Positions 36,182 to 47,143 of a stretch of DNA of 64,000 nucleotides are shown piece by piece. The stretch lies in NCBI RefSeq assembly GCF_947492535.1, contig NZ_CANLNH010000015.1:1-64000 (forward strand), read 5' to 3'. Below the pieces are notes generated by a model. The model worked only from the letters and a program-made list of their open reading frames with translations. It did no database searches and was not told where the DNA came from. Source of the stretch: an uncultured Dokdonia sp. Its GTDB lineage: Bacteria; Bacteroidota; Bacteroidia; Flavobacteriales; Flavobacteriaceae. Every line of letters starts with the position of its first letter. The stretch's first letter is position 1. A program made the position numbers and the translations under genes.

Positions 36182-37270
36182 TTATTTCAAAGAAGGTAAA
36201 ATTAAATCCTGTACAATCTTAAAAGGAAGCTTATCTTCTTGAGAGTTATAAGCACCTCCTGTAAACACAATAATCATATCTTGCTCTGGAAATACCATAA
36301 TATATTGACCTCCATTTCCTGTTGCTAGTGTAGCAGATATAGGTTGTCCTTGTAAGTTAAAAGGAAATTGCCACCATAAATAGCCATAATCAATTCCAGT
36401 GATTTGTGTATGAATGGCAGTAGCTCTATTAATCCATGATTCGGAGACAATTTGTTGTCCGTTCCAATTTCCTTTTTGAAGCATGAGTTTTCCAATTTTA
36501 GCCATATCTCTAGGAGTCATGTAAATACGCTTAGCCGTATTAATGACTTCTTTATTGGTGGTTGTGTGTCCTCGCTTTATATTTGTAATTCCTAACGGAT
36601 CAAAGAGATACTTTTGAGTAAATTCTTCTAGAGGCATCCCCGAAGCTTGTTGGATAATTTCGGCGGCTAGTAAGGTTCCCATAGAGCAGTATAAGGATGT
36701 CTCTCCGGGTTCGCGTACCATCGGAAGGTCTAATGTATATTGTAACCAGTCTTTCTTTTTATATACCCGATCTTCTTGTCCTTTTGATTTTTTATCCCAA
36801 TCATTACATTCTAGTCCAGTACTCATGGTAAGTAAGTGCTTGATGGTAATCTTTTCTTTTCTAGGATCTAAGTTTTTCTCGGGGACTGGGGATTTTAGGT
36901 ATTTAGAAATAAGATCGTTTTCATTTTCTATAAATCCTTTGTCAATCGCTATTCCCATAAGAATGGATTTAATGCTTTTATTTACAGAGCGTAAATCCTG
37001 TTGTTTATCATACGCATAGTCTTGATAGTAGTGTTCAAAAACAATATGATCATTTTTAATAATTAATGCACTATGTATTTTATGATCTATACCAGCCAAT
37101 TGTGTAAATCCTTTTTGTAGTAATGTGGTATCAATATCTTGTGATTGTAAATCACCGGTTTTCCAACCATCTGTATAGTGTGCAGGAGGTGTATATGTAT
37201 ATGCTTGTTGTGCAAAGCTTGAAAAGGAAAGAAGAATAAGAAAAAACGAATATACTTTTTTTATGTTCAT
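36182..37270 (-). CDS. Beta-lactamase-family serine hydrolase
   Basis: A 362-residue protein with a signal peptide (SSFAQQ end). The nucleophile motif SVNK (95-98) precedes IKSILMGIAID, and YCS (~195) and a late TGNGGQY block complete the class C beta-lactamase/esterase (Beta-lactamase 2) set. It probably acts in the periplasm as an esterase, peptidase or amidase. Substrate unknown. Confidence 0.87.
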   Translation of the reverse strand: MNIKKVYSFFLILLSFSSFAQQAYTYTPPAHYTDGWKTGDLQSQDIDTTLLQKGFTQLAGIDHKIHSALIIKNDHIVFEHYYQDYAYDKQQDLRSVNKSIKSILMGIAIDKGFIENENDLISKYLKSPVPEKNLDPRKEKITIKHLLTMSTGLECNDWDKKSKGQEDRVYKKKDWLQYTLDLPMVREPGETSLYCSMGTLLAAEIIQQASGMPLEEFTQKYLFDPLGITNIKRGHTTTNKEVINTAKRIYMTPRDMAKIGKLMLQKGNWNGQQIVSESWINRATAIHTQITGIDYGYLWWQFPFNLQGQPISATLATGNGGQYIMVFPEQDMIIVFTGGAYNSQEDKLPFKIVQDLILPSLK

Positions 37271-37352
37271 ATTAGATGAAGATGCTATTACTTTAGAGAA
37301 ATGATGCTTCTAAAATAATACTGAATTTTTAGAAAAGAATTAAATAAAACAT

Positions 37353-37386
37353 AAAAGGGATCAAATAGTACTATTTGATCCCTTTT
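37353..37386. terminator. Bidirectional intrinsic terminator downstream of dnaA
   Basis: A 34-bp perfect palindrome (AAAAGGGATCAAATAG, TA, then its complement), A-rich before and T-rich after. It lies 25 bp beyond the dnaA stop and would also work for the other strand. Confidence 0.88.
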
Positions 37387-37410
37387 TGAATTGAATTAAG
37401 CGAACTGTAT

Positions 37411-38838
37411 TTATACAGTTAATTTTTTATTTAAATCTTCTACGTATTTACGGAATTGCTTATCAGTAGAAGCAAGGTTGTCTACAGTTTTACATGCGTG
37501 TAATACAGTGGCATGATCTCGTTGTCCTATTTGAGAACCAATACTTGCCAGTGATGCTTTTGTTAATTTCTTAGCAAAGAACATCGCAAGTTGTCTTGCT
37601 TGTACAATATGACGTTTACGTGTTTTAGATTGTAAGGTGTCTACATCCATTTGGAAATAATCAGATACGATTTTTTGGATATAATCGATAGATACTTCAC
37701 GTTTGGTATGCTTCACATAATTATCTACAATCTTTTTCGCAAGATCTAATGTGATTTCTTTCTTATTGAAAGAAGAATGTGCAATTAATGAAATGATGGC
37801 ACCTTCTAGCTCACGAATGTTTGTTTTGATATTATTAGCTAGAAACTCAACGATCTCTTCTGGCATTTCCACACCATCTTGGTAGAGTTTGTGTTTTATA
37901 ATAGAGATACGTGTTTCGAAGCCAGGATGTTGTAACTCGGCAGATAATCCCCATTTAAAACGAGATAATAAGCGTTGTTCTATGTCTTGCATATCTACAG
38001 GAGCCTTATCACTAGTAAGGATCACTTGTTTTCCATTTTGGTGTAAATGGTTGAAGATATGGAAGAATACATCTTGTGTACCTGCTTTTCCACTTAGTAA
38101 TTGAATATCATCAACGATGAGTACATCTATTACTTGGTAGAAATGAATAAAATCATTTCTATTATTTTTCTTTACAGACTCTATATATTGTTGTGTAAAC
38201 TTCTCTGCGGAGATATAAAGAACTGTTTTTTCTGGATATTGATCTTTAATATGAACACCAATAGCATGTGCTAAATGGGTTTTTCCTAAACCTACGCCTC
38301 CAAATATAAGTAATGGATTAAATGAGGTTCCCCCAGGTTTATTAGCCACAGCCATTCCTGCAGAACGAGCTAGGCGGTTAGAATCCCCTTCAAGGAAATT
38401 ATCAAAATTATAACTTGGATTGAGTTGAGACTCAATTTGTAAATTGCGGATACCCGGAATTACAAATGGATTTTTTAACTCAGGGTTTTTATTCTTTAAT
38501 GGCGCATCTACTTCTTGAGATTTTAAAGAAGTTCTATTTGCACTAGGTATTTTCTCCGTAAATGGTTGATTATTACCATAGGTGTTTTCCATTTTAATTA
38601 CATACACCAGCTTTGCGTTCTCCCCCAGTTCCTTATTAAGTGCCACTTTTAAAAGCTTAACATAATGCTCCTCTAGCCACTCATAGAAAAACTTACTAGG
38701 CACTTGTATATTTAATGCCACATCTGTAAGCTTTACAGCCTTGATAGGTTCAAACCACGTTTTATATGCTTGGGGTGTGATGTTGTCTTTTATAAAAGAC
38801 AGACAATTATCCCATACAGATTGCGCAGTTCTACTCAT
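37411..38838 (-). CDS. dnaA: Chromosomal replication initiator DnaA
   Basis: A 475-residue protein. Domain I lies at about 1-80 (WFEPIKAVKL). The AAA+ domain III has Walker A GGVGLGKTH (near 181-189), Walker B LIVDDIQLL and sensor QRLLSRFKWGL. The C-terminal helix-turn-helix includes QIGQRDHATVLHACKTV (signature DHATVLHA). It binds DnaA boxes to open oriC. Neighbouring genes (phosphatase, SAM methylase on one side, thioesterase on the other) match the usual Flavobacteriia dnaA neighbourhood as I remember it. Confidence 0.98.
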   Translation of the reverse strand: MSRTAQSVWDNCLSFIKDNITPQAYKTWFEPIKAVKLTDVALNIQVPSKFFYEWLEEHYVKLLKVALNKELGENAKLVYVIKMENTYGNNQPFTEKIPSANRTSLKSQEVDAPLKNKNPELKNPFVIPGIRNLQIESQLNPSYNFDNFLEGDSNRLARSAGMAVANKPGGTSFNPLLIFGGVGLGKTHLAHAIGVHIKDQYPEKTVLYISAEKFTQQYIESVKKNNRNDFIHFYQVIDVLIVDDIQLLSGKAGTQDVFFHIFNHLHQNGKQVILTSDKAPVDMQDIEQRLLSRFKWGLSAELQHPGFETRISIIKHKLYQDGVEMPEEIVEFLANNIKTNIRELEGAIISLIAHSSFNKKEITLDLAKKIVDNYVKHTKREVSIDYIQKIVSDYFQMDVDTLQSKTRKRHIVQARQLAMFFAKKLTKASLASIGSQIGQRDHATVLHACKTVDNLASTDKQFRKYVEDLNKKLTV

Positions 38839-39041
38839 TCGTTAGTTTAAATTATTTGGTTGTTAGTTGTAATAGGAGGTTAAAAATATTTCAATTATTA
38901 ACATAATTGTTCCCCGTTTTAACCTGCAGCAAATATGTGAACAATTTTTTGAAAAAAAAAACGACTTAGGGGTTGTTTTTCGATTAATTTTTGTGCATAC
39001 TTTACATGTTTTAAATCTACAAAAAAAAAACATACCATTTC
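38839..39041. other. Candidate replication origin (dnaA upstream region)
   Basis: This AT-rich, gene-free stretch lies between divergent dnaA and thioesterase genes. Three DnaA-box-like 9-mers each differ at two positions from TTATCCACA or its complement: TTATTAACA 38895-38903, TGTGAACAA 38936-38944 and TGTGCATAC 38992-39000. Homopolymer A tracts (38953-38961, 39020-39029) could help unwinding. No perfect box is present, so this is a candidate only; it may just be the dnaA promoter region. Confidence 0.4.
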
Positions 39042-39440
39042 TTGAAAACACATAATTCTTTTATAAAAGTTAGATATGCCGAAACAGACCAAATGGGAGT
39101 GGTGCATCACGGCAATTACCCGCAGTATCTTGAAATAGCAAGGCTTGAGTGGTTAGATGCCTTAGGTATATCTTATAAAACCATGGAAGAAAACGGTGTC
39201 TTTTTACCTGTATATACTATCGGTATAACTTACAAGAAACCAGCACAATTTGATGATGAGTTAAAGGTTGTAGTTAGCTTACGGGATTTGCCTACAGTTC
39301 GTATCATTTTTGATTATAAAATTTATAATCAGCATGATGAATTGTTAACAACTGCACATACAGAATTAATTTTTATGGATGCAGCAAAAAATAGACCGAT
39401 AAGATGTCCTGCTTATATTCTCGATAAACTACAAGATTAA
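39042..39440 (+). CDS. Acyl-CoA thioesterase, YbgC/FadM hot-dog family
   Basis: A 132-residue protein with a TTG start. RYAETDQMGVVHHGNYPQYLEIARLEWL (about 11-38) is the 4HBT active-site block, with the Asp of ETDQMG as catalytic residue. It hydrolyses acyl-CoA thioesters in the cytoplasm. No ATG fits upstream in frame. It converges with the YigZ-like gene, overlapping by 4 bp. Confidence 0.9.
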   Translation: MKTHNSFIKVRYAETDQMGVVHHGNYPQYLEIARLEWLDALGISYKTMEENGVFLPVYTIGITYKKPAQFDDELKVVVSLRDLPTVRIIFDYKIYNQHDELLTTAHTELIFMDAAKNRPIRCPAYILDKLQD

Positions 39441-40045
39441 TCTTCTTTTTCTTTGACTTTTACGCCGTAGATATTTTTTACAAGTATACTTTTTTGCTCA
39501 AAATCTTTCTTTCGGATGGCTAATGTATACTCACAAGCTAATTCAGATTTCTGACCAATAATTCGAATATTTTGTTCTTTAATCACTCGCATTACTTTAT
39601 TCATGAGTGCATATTCAAATGTGATTGTAAGTTCGATATCGATGGTTTTTTCTTGAATAGCGGCTTTTTCTAATGTAAGTTGTGCCGCAGTACGGTAGGC
39701 ATTGATTAATCCACCAACGCCTAGTTTAGTTCCCCCGAAGTAACGTACTACGACCACAAGTGTATTGGTAAGTTCGTAGGCTTGTAATTGACCATATATA
39801 GGTGCCCCAGCACTATTTGAAGGTTCTCCATCATCATTAGCACGATACCGATTATACTCCTTTCCAAGGACCCATGCATAACACCAGTGACGTGCCTGAT
39901 GATGTTGTTTTTTAAGGGTTTCAATGCATTCTTTTATCTGATCTTCATTCTCAACAGGAAAAGCATATCCATAAAACTTACTATTTCGGTCCTTAAATAA
40001 TGCTTCAGGCGATGGAGTTGTAATTGTTTTATAGGTGTCTTTCAT
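39437..40045 (-). CDS. YigZ/IMPACT-family protein
   Basis: A 202-residue protein. DGEPSNSAGAPIYGQL (around 77-92) and VVRYFGGTKLGVGGLINAYRTAA are the UPF0029/Impact N-terminal signature, followed by a small ferredoxin-like C-terminal domain. Members are linked to translation regulation or peptidase-like roles, not firmly known in bacteria. Confidence 0.9.
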   Translation of the reverse strand: MKDTYKTITTPSPEALFKDRNSKFYGYAFPVENEDQIKECIETLKKQHHQARHWCYAWVLGKEYNRYRANDDGEPSNSAGAPIYGQLQAYELTNTLVVVVRYFGGTKLGVGGLINAYRTAAQLTLEKAAIQEKTIDIELTITFEYALMNKVMRVIKEQNIRIIGQKSELACEYTLAIRKKDFEQKSILVKNIYGVKVKEKED

Positions 40046-40073
40046 AGTAAACTGTACGTGTTTTTTATACGTT

Positions 40074-40104
40074 CCTGTCTGCCGACAGGCAGGTTCGCGA
40101 AAGC
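40074..40104. repeat. Palindrome copy interrupted by a small hairpin element
   Basis: The flanks TATACG and TTCGCGAAAGCGTATA of an extended palindrome are present, but its first CTT is replaced by about 22 bp forming CCTGTC/GACAGG (40074-40079, 40084-40089) followed by GGCAGG. This looks like insertion of a mini-hairpin into a pre-existing palindrome. Confidence 0.65.
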
Positions 40105-40129
40105 GTATAAGTTAAGAATGTATATGATT

Positions 40130-40996
40130 TCACGAAAGTGAAACGAATATAATAGAAATCACTGCAAGGGCAATACCTATCCAATTTTTAAGATGTAATT
40201 TTTCTGTAAATAATAAAATACCTAATAAGGTAGAGATCATAACCACGCCTACATTATTAATTGTAAATATCGTAGAACTATCAAAAGCGTCATTTCGCAG
40301 TGCTTTGACCAAAAAATACATAGAACCATAATTAGGAATGCCTAGACAGATACCCGCGATGATATTTTTACTGTCAAAAGTAAAACGCTTTCGAAGGATT
40401 TGTCCAACAATGATAAGCACGCCTATAACACCAGCTGTCCCAAAAACCATGGTTAAAAATATAGGGAGTTCTCCTTGACTAAGATATTTCCCTTCTAGAT
40501 ATTTGATGCTCGTATCAATAGCACCACTTCCTAAAAAGACAAGTACTGGAAAAATGAGATCTGTTTTTTTAAATGCAATTCCATCTTTAGATTTTATAGA
40601 AGCAAGATACACGGCAATAAGTGCGATGATAATTCCTGTTGTTTTAAAGAAACCTAATGACTCTTTATAATAGAGTATTCCAAAGAGTATAGGGATGACC
40701 ACACTCATTTTTGTGGCAACCGAAACCACAGAGAGTCCGCTACGTTGTGTGGTGAGTGCCATTAAATTAAAAATGAGGATAAATAAGAACCCCAGAGCTA
40801 CAGCAGAAAAAAACCAATCTTGTTGAGGGACTGATGTGATTGTAATCGCTCCATTATATAATAGGAGTCCTAGTGTACTTGCTGTAAAATAATTGACAAC
40901 AATAGCATGAAGGGTGTTTATTTTAAAACGAGAGAATAACTTAAAGACCACAAAAATGATACTAGAAGAGGCAATACTAAGTAGTAAATAGATCAC
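40130..40996 (-). CDS. EamA/DMT-superfamily transporter
   Basis: A 288-residue inner-membrane protein with ten hydrophobic segments in two EamA-like halves. Substrate unknown (often metabolites or amino acids). It overlaps the ribD gene stop by 4 bp, so it is probably co-transcribed with ribD. Confidence 0.87.
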   Translation of the reverse strand: MIYLLLSIASSSIIFVVFKLFSRFKINTLHAIVVNYFTASTLGLLLYNGAITITSVPQQDWFFSAVALGFLFILIFNLMALTTQRSGLSVVSVATKMSVVIPILFGILYYKESLGFFKTTGIIIALIAVYLASIKSKDGIAFKKTDLIFPVLVFLGSGAIDTSIKYLEGKYLSQGELPIFLTMVFGTAGVIGVLIIVGQILRKRFTFDSKNIIAGICLGIPNYGSMYFLVKALRNDAFDSSTIFTINNVGVVMISTLLGILLFTEKLHLKNWIGIALAVISIIFVSLS

Positions 40997-41991
40997 GAGG
41001 TTTTGTTTTTGTAAGTCGTAAGGATATCTCCTTTTATATCTTGAGAGGTGGCTGTATGTTGTTTGTGAAATATAGGCGCTTTGGTACCTTCACCAAAAGT
41101 TGTTTTTCCTGTAAATACGTTTGCTTCATCCCAGATGCCACTATCTATAAAACGTTGCAATGTTTTGGCGCCCCCTTCTACAATCATAGATTGTATTTCT
41201 TTTTCATAAAGTAGCGCAACGACTTCTTTAGGGTCTTGTGATGTAATCACGATGGTTTCCGCTTGATCATTAAAGACCTGCACATCTTTAGGTAGGTCTG
41301 TTTTATTGGTAAGGACAACACGTATGGGTGATATACCATGCCAATCTCTTGTTGTCAATGAAGGATTGTCGGCAAGTACAGTTTGCGCACCTACCAAAAT
41401 AGCCTGTTCTTCACTACGCCATTTATGCACTAATTGCCTTGAATATGAATTTGTAATCCACACAGGCGCTTTTTTGTCTCTATGCTTGGGAGCGATGTAA
41501 CCATCTAAGGTCTCTGCCCATTTTAATATAATATAAGGACGCTTTTTCTCATGATAGGTAAAAAAACGCTTGTTGACCTCATAGCATTCTGTTTCTAATA
41601 CACCAACAGTCACATCGATACCTGCTTCTAATAATTTTTTAATACCATTACCCGCTACTTTCGCATACGGATCTGTAGTGCCTATCACTACTTTCTGAAT
41701 ACCAGAAGCAACGACAAGATCTGCGCAAGGCGGTGTTTTTCCATAGTGACTGCAGGGTTCTAAAGTAACATATAAGGTAGCTTTCTCAAGGAGATCAGGC
41801 GTATGCTCTTGTGCATATGTAATCGCATTTACTTCGGCATGAGGTCCTCCATAGGCACTGGTGTATCCTTCGGCTATGATGCAGTTATCTACAACTAAAA
41901 TCGCTCCTACAGATGGATTAGGCATTGCACTTGGTAGTCCATTTTTAGCTAAATCTATACAACGTTTTATGTACTTTTCCTGTATCTTCAC
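40993..41991 (-). CDS. ribD: Riboflavin biosynthesis bifunctional deaminase/reductase RibD
   Basis: A 332-residue protein. The zinc deaminase domain (1-145) has HAEVNAI and PCSHYGKTPPCAD. The reductase domain follows (PYIILKWAETLDGYIA, VEGGAKTLQRFID). It catalyses the second and third steps of riboflavin synthesis. The rest of the rib pathway is not in the window. Confidence 0.95.
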   Translation of the reverse strand: MKIQEKYIKRCIDLAKNGLPSAMPNPSVGAILVVDNCIIAEGYTSAYGGPHAEVNAITYAQEHTPDLLEKATLYVTLEPCSHYGKTPPCADLVVASGIQKVVIGTTDPYAKVAGNGIKKLLEAGIDVTVGVLETECYEVNKRFFTYHEKKRPYIILKWAETLDGYIAPKHRDKKAPVWITNSYSRQLVHKWRSEEQAILVGAQTVLADNPSLTTRDWHGISPIRVVLTNKTDLPKDVQVFNDQAETIVITSQDPKEVVALLYEKEIQSMIVEGGAKTLQRFIDSGIWDEANVFTGKTTFGEGTKAPIFHKQHTATSQDIKGDILTTYKNKTS

Positions 41992-42018
41992 ACTGCAAAA
42001 ATAGAACTATAACTTTCG

Positions 42019-42504
42019 ATGAGCAAACCTATTATTCGCCCTATAGAAAAGGCAGACAATGAGCAAGTTGCTGCGATGATTCGTAAAATACTTATAGATA
42101 TTGGAGTTCCAAAAGTGGGTACCGCCTATGAAGATGCTTCTTTAGACCGTATGTTTGAAACATATGATCGCCCTAAAGCGGCTTATTTTGTGGTCGTATC
42201 AGACGCAAAAGTGATTGGTGCTGCAGGCGTTGCACAACTGGATCATTATAAAGGGAATGTCTGTGAGTTACAGAAAATGTATTTCTTGGAAGAAGCCAGA
42301 GGCAAAGGGCTCGGTAGCGAGATGATGAAAACCTGTCTCGATACCGCGCGTCGTTTTGGATATGACCAATGTTATTTAGAAACCATGCCCTATATGGAAG
42401 CTGCTCAAAAATTGTATCAACGCACTGGGTTTCATTATATAGAGGGTCCTATGGGAGATACAGGACATTTCTCGTGTCCCGTACATATGCTTATTGATTT
42501 ATAA
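42019..42504 (+). CDS. GNAT-family N-acetyltransferase
   Basis: A 161-residue protein. The acetyl-CoA loop LEEARGKGLGSEMM (~93-106) and C-terminal LYQRTGFHYIEGPMGDTGHFSCPVHM block match a common Bacteroidota GNAT. Acceptor unknown. It is divergent from ribD and slightly upstream of prmC. Confidence 0.88.
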   Translation: MSKPIIRPIEKADNEQVAAMIRKILIDIGVPKVGTAYEDASLDRMFETYDRPKAAYFVVVSDAKVIGAAGVAQLDHYKGNVCELQKMYFLEEARGKGLGSEMMKTCLDTARRFGYDQCYLETMPYMEAAQKLYQRTGFHYIEGPMGDTGHFSCPVHMLIDL

Positions 42505-42523
42505 AAATTGTAGATACACTTTC

Positions 42524-43369
42524 GTGAAAATAAAAGACCTTCGCACCACTTTTGTAGCTCGTTTACAGGATCAGTATCTGCCTGAAGAAGTGCAAAGCTT
42601 TTTCCAGATCACAGCACAACATTTCTTGGGGTATAGCCGAATGGAAATTGCACTTAATCTCAATGAGGAGGTTAGTGATGTGAAAATGAAACAAGTTTTA
42701 GATACCTGCGATCGATTACAACATCATGAGCCTATACAATATATACTAGGTGATACTGAATTTTATGGACTTCCTTTTAAAGTAACTCCGGCTACATTAA
42801 TTCCAAGACCAGAAACCGAAGAACTTGTTGCTTGGATTCTAGAAGACTATCAAGCAGATAAAGAGATTCAGGTAGTAGATATAGGGACAGGTTCTGGGTG
42901 TATAGCGATTAGCCTAGCCAAACATCTTACAAATGCGAAAGTAATGGGATATGATATTTCAGAAGATGCTTTAAAGGTGGCTTCTGAAAATGCAACTTCT
43001 AATGAAGTGAATGTTACTTTTAATCAGGTAGATATTTTGCAGACAAAAACATTAGATGACACTTTCGATTGCATTGTCTCCAATCCTCCTTATGTACGCG
43101 AACTCGAAAAGGAAGAGATTCAATCCAATGTATTAGATCATGAGCCACATACAGCGCTATTTGTATCAAATACAGATCCGTTGGTATTTTATCGTACTAT
43201 TGGAAAACTAGCATTTGATAACTTATCAGGAAACGGTAGTTTATTTTTTGAAATCAATCAGTATCTTGGTAAAGAAACGGTACAACTCCTTAAGAATATC
43301 GGATTTAAAAACATACTACTGCGTAAAGATATATTCGGAAATGATCGAATGGTGAAGGCGAGTAAATAA
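42524..43369 (+). CDS. prmC: Peptide chain release factor N5-glutamine methyltransferase PrmC
   Basis: About 281 residues from GTG at 42524 (VKIKDLRTTF), which fits the family N-terminus better than the longest frame start at 42494 that runs into the previous gene. A SAM-binding VVDIGTGSGCIAISLA block and the catalytic NPPYV are present, plus RPETEELV. It methylates the GGQ glutamine of release factors RF1/RF2. Confidence 0.93.
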   Translation: MKIKDLRTTFVARLQDQYLPEEVQSFFQITAQHFLGYSRMEIALNLNEEVSDVKMKQVLDTCDRLQHHEPIQYILGDTEFYGLPFKVTPATLIPRPETEELVAWILEDYQADKEIQVVDIGTGSGCIAISLAKHLTNAKVMGYDISEDALKVASENATSNEVNVTFNQVDILQTKTLDDTFDCIVSNPPYVRELEKEEIQSNVLDHEPHTALFVSNTDPLVFYRTIGKLAFDNLSGNGSLFFEINQYLGKETVQLLKNIGFKNILLRKDIFGNDRMVKASK

Positions 43370-43497
43370 ATAATTAAAGATGATCACATAGGTAGTGTTT
43401 CATCTAATTATTTCGCTTTAAGCTAAATAGTATACACGCAACATATAACTAACAAACAACCATTTCCATATCTATGGAAATACATAAAATATAACCA

Positions 43498-44088
43498 ATG
43501 ACAGCTATAACATCCATTTGCGTATTCTGCGGAAGCAGTGAAGGCAATGACATACAAGTAGAAGAAAAAGCCAAAGAACTCGGAATATACCTAGCACAAA
43601 ATGATATCACATTGGTATATGGGGCAGCCAAAATAGGCGTGATGGGACAAGTGGCACAAGCAAGTCTAGATCAGAAAGGAAAAGTGATAGGTGTCATTCC
43701 AGAATTTTTGAAACTAAAGGAAGTAGTTCATTTAGGACTCACAGAATTGATTACCAATGAAAATATGCATCAACGTAAAATGACGATGCAAGAAATATCA
43801 GATGGATTTATTACCCTTCCTGGTGGTTTTGGAACCTTAGAAGAGCTTTTTGAAATCATCACTTGGAGTCAATTAGGATTGCATCAAAAACCGATAGGAC
43901 TCTTAAATGTAAATGGGTTTTATGATGACTTATTGAAAATGTTAGAACATATGGTACGTAGAGGTTTCTTAAAAATGGAGAACTACGAACTCTTACTAGT
44001 AGACACTACCGTAGAAGGATTGATTACAAAAATGAAAAACTATAAACCACAAGACGTCCCTAAATGGTTAAAAGGAGATCGTACCTAG
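43498..44088 (+). CDS. LOG-family (lysine decarboxylase-like) nucleoside 5'-monophosphate phosphoribohydrolase
   Basis: A 196-residue Rossmann protein. It has an early SICVFCGSSEGND and the PGGFGTLEELFEI signature (about 102-114). Members cleave cytokinin riboside or other nucleoside monophosphates. Cytoplasmic. It is followed by a small terminator-like stem (44140-44164). Confidence 0.9.
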   Translation: MTAITSICVFCGSSEGNDIQVEEKAKELGIYLAQNDITLVYGAAKIGVMGQVAQASLDQKGKVIGVIPEFLKLKEVVHLGLTELITNENMHQRKMTMQEISDGFITLPGGFGTLEELFEIITWSQLGLHQKPIGLLNVNGFYDDLLKMLEHMVRRGFLKMENYELLLVDTTVEGLITKMKNYKPQDVPKWLKGDRT

Positions 44089-44139
44089 TATCTTTTTGAT
44101 TTAGTTTGTATTTAATCGAGAGCTTTGTGTTTTTTGCCG

Positions 44140-44164
44140 AGGTTTGATTTGTAAAACCTTTTTA
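44140..44164 (+). terminator. Possible terminator after the LOG gene
   Basis: AGGTTT pairs with AAACCT across an 8-base loop, followed by TTTTT. A weak stem. Confidence 0.5.
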
Positions 44165-44222
44165 ATCAGGGACTCAAAATTTAATTGCTAATTTAGTTTG
44201 ACTAACTAAAAATCAATTAATT

Positions 44223-44924
44223 ATGAGTGCAATAAAAAAATACGCTGCAGAAGGACTTGGTACTTTTGCTTTGGTTTTATTTGGCTGTGGCGCCGCTACA
44301 ATAGCGGGTGTATCTGCAACAGGACCTTCAGGATTAGGGCTTCTAGGGATTTCTTTAGCCTTTGGTTTGGCGGTCGTAGCGATGGCTTATACGATAGGAC
44401 CTATTTCTGGTTGCCATATTAATCCTGCTATATCTGTAGCGATGTGTGTTGCAGGAAAATTATCAGTAAAAGATCTTATAGGATATGTGATTGCACAATG
44501 TATTGGTGCGATTATCGGAGCGGCCATATTATATGTTTTGGCTACCGGAGGCGCAGGTTTTGAAATGGTGCCTTGGGCATTAGGAAGTAATGGATGGGGA
44601 GAAGGATATCTAGGCGCTTATGATCTAAAATCGGCATTTACAGCAGAATTTGTATTTACATTTTTATTTCTAATGGTCATTTTTGGAACAACAGCAAAAA
44701 AAGCATCTCCGCAAATGGCAGGACTTGCTATTGGTATATCACTTGCATTAATTCATTTTGTGGCTATTCCTATTACTGGAACATCCGTAAATCCAGCACG
44801 TAGTTTAGGACCAGCACTTTTTGCAGGAGGTATCGCATTACAACAATTGTGGCTATTTATAGTCGCACCACTTGCAGGTGGCATCTTTGCAGCTTTATTA
44901 CGTAAAGTATTTGTAGATGATTGA
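44223..44924 (+). CDS. aqpZ: Aquaporin Z-like water channel
   Basis: A 233-residue MIP-family protein with six membrane segments and both NPA loops (HINPAISVA near 66-74, SVNPARSLGPALF near 186-198). The second NPA with Arg, and the selectivity-filter His, point to a water-specific aquaporin. Inner membrane. Confidence 0.95.
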   Translation: MSAIKKYAAEGLGTFALVLFGCGAATIAGVSATGPSGLGLLGISLAFGLAVVAMAYTIGPISGCHINPAISVAMCVAGKLSVKDLIGYVIAQCIGAIIGAAILYVLATGGAGFEMVPWALGSNGWGEGYLGAYDLKSAFTAEFVFTFLFLMVIFGTTAKKASPQMAGLAIGISLALIHFVAIPITGTSVNPARSLGPALFAGGIALQQLWLFIVAPLAGGIFAALLRKVFVDD

Positions 44925-44967
44925 TAGTGTCGTTTACAACTAAATTTTAAGAGTAATAGAGCTTAGT

Positions 44968-44993
44968 AAAGGGCCATTTTTTAATGGCTCTTT
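44968..44993 (+). terminator. Intrinsic terminator after aqpZ
   Basis: An 11-bp stem with one G-T pair (44968-44978 with 44983-44993) and a TTTT loop; a weak T-run follows. Confidence 0.65.
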
Positions 44994-45085
44994 ATGTTTA
45001 TAGCTTTTTAGAAATCGTAGACTATAGTCCTATTAAAATTGTTATTTTGTGGTGAGTAAATAAATAGTCGTCTATAACATAGTTC

Positions 45086-45099
45086 GCTTTCGCGAAAGC
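45086..45099. repeat. GCTTTCGCGAAAGC palindrome upstream of ligA
   Basis: Exact copy, 9 bp before the ligA start codon, an unusual place because it occupies the ribosome-binding region. Confidence 0.9.
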
Positions 45100-45105
45100 A
45101 TATAA

Positions 45106-47097
<1,992 letters not shown>

Positions 47098-47143
47098 GAT
47101 TAAAAAAGAAATAAACATAAAAGGAGGTGAAATCTATAGAACA

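Noticed and set aside
37353-37386. Palindrome near dnaA considered as part of the origin
   Set aside because: It has the A-rich/T-rich layout of an intrinsic terminator and lies on the 3' side of dnaA.
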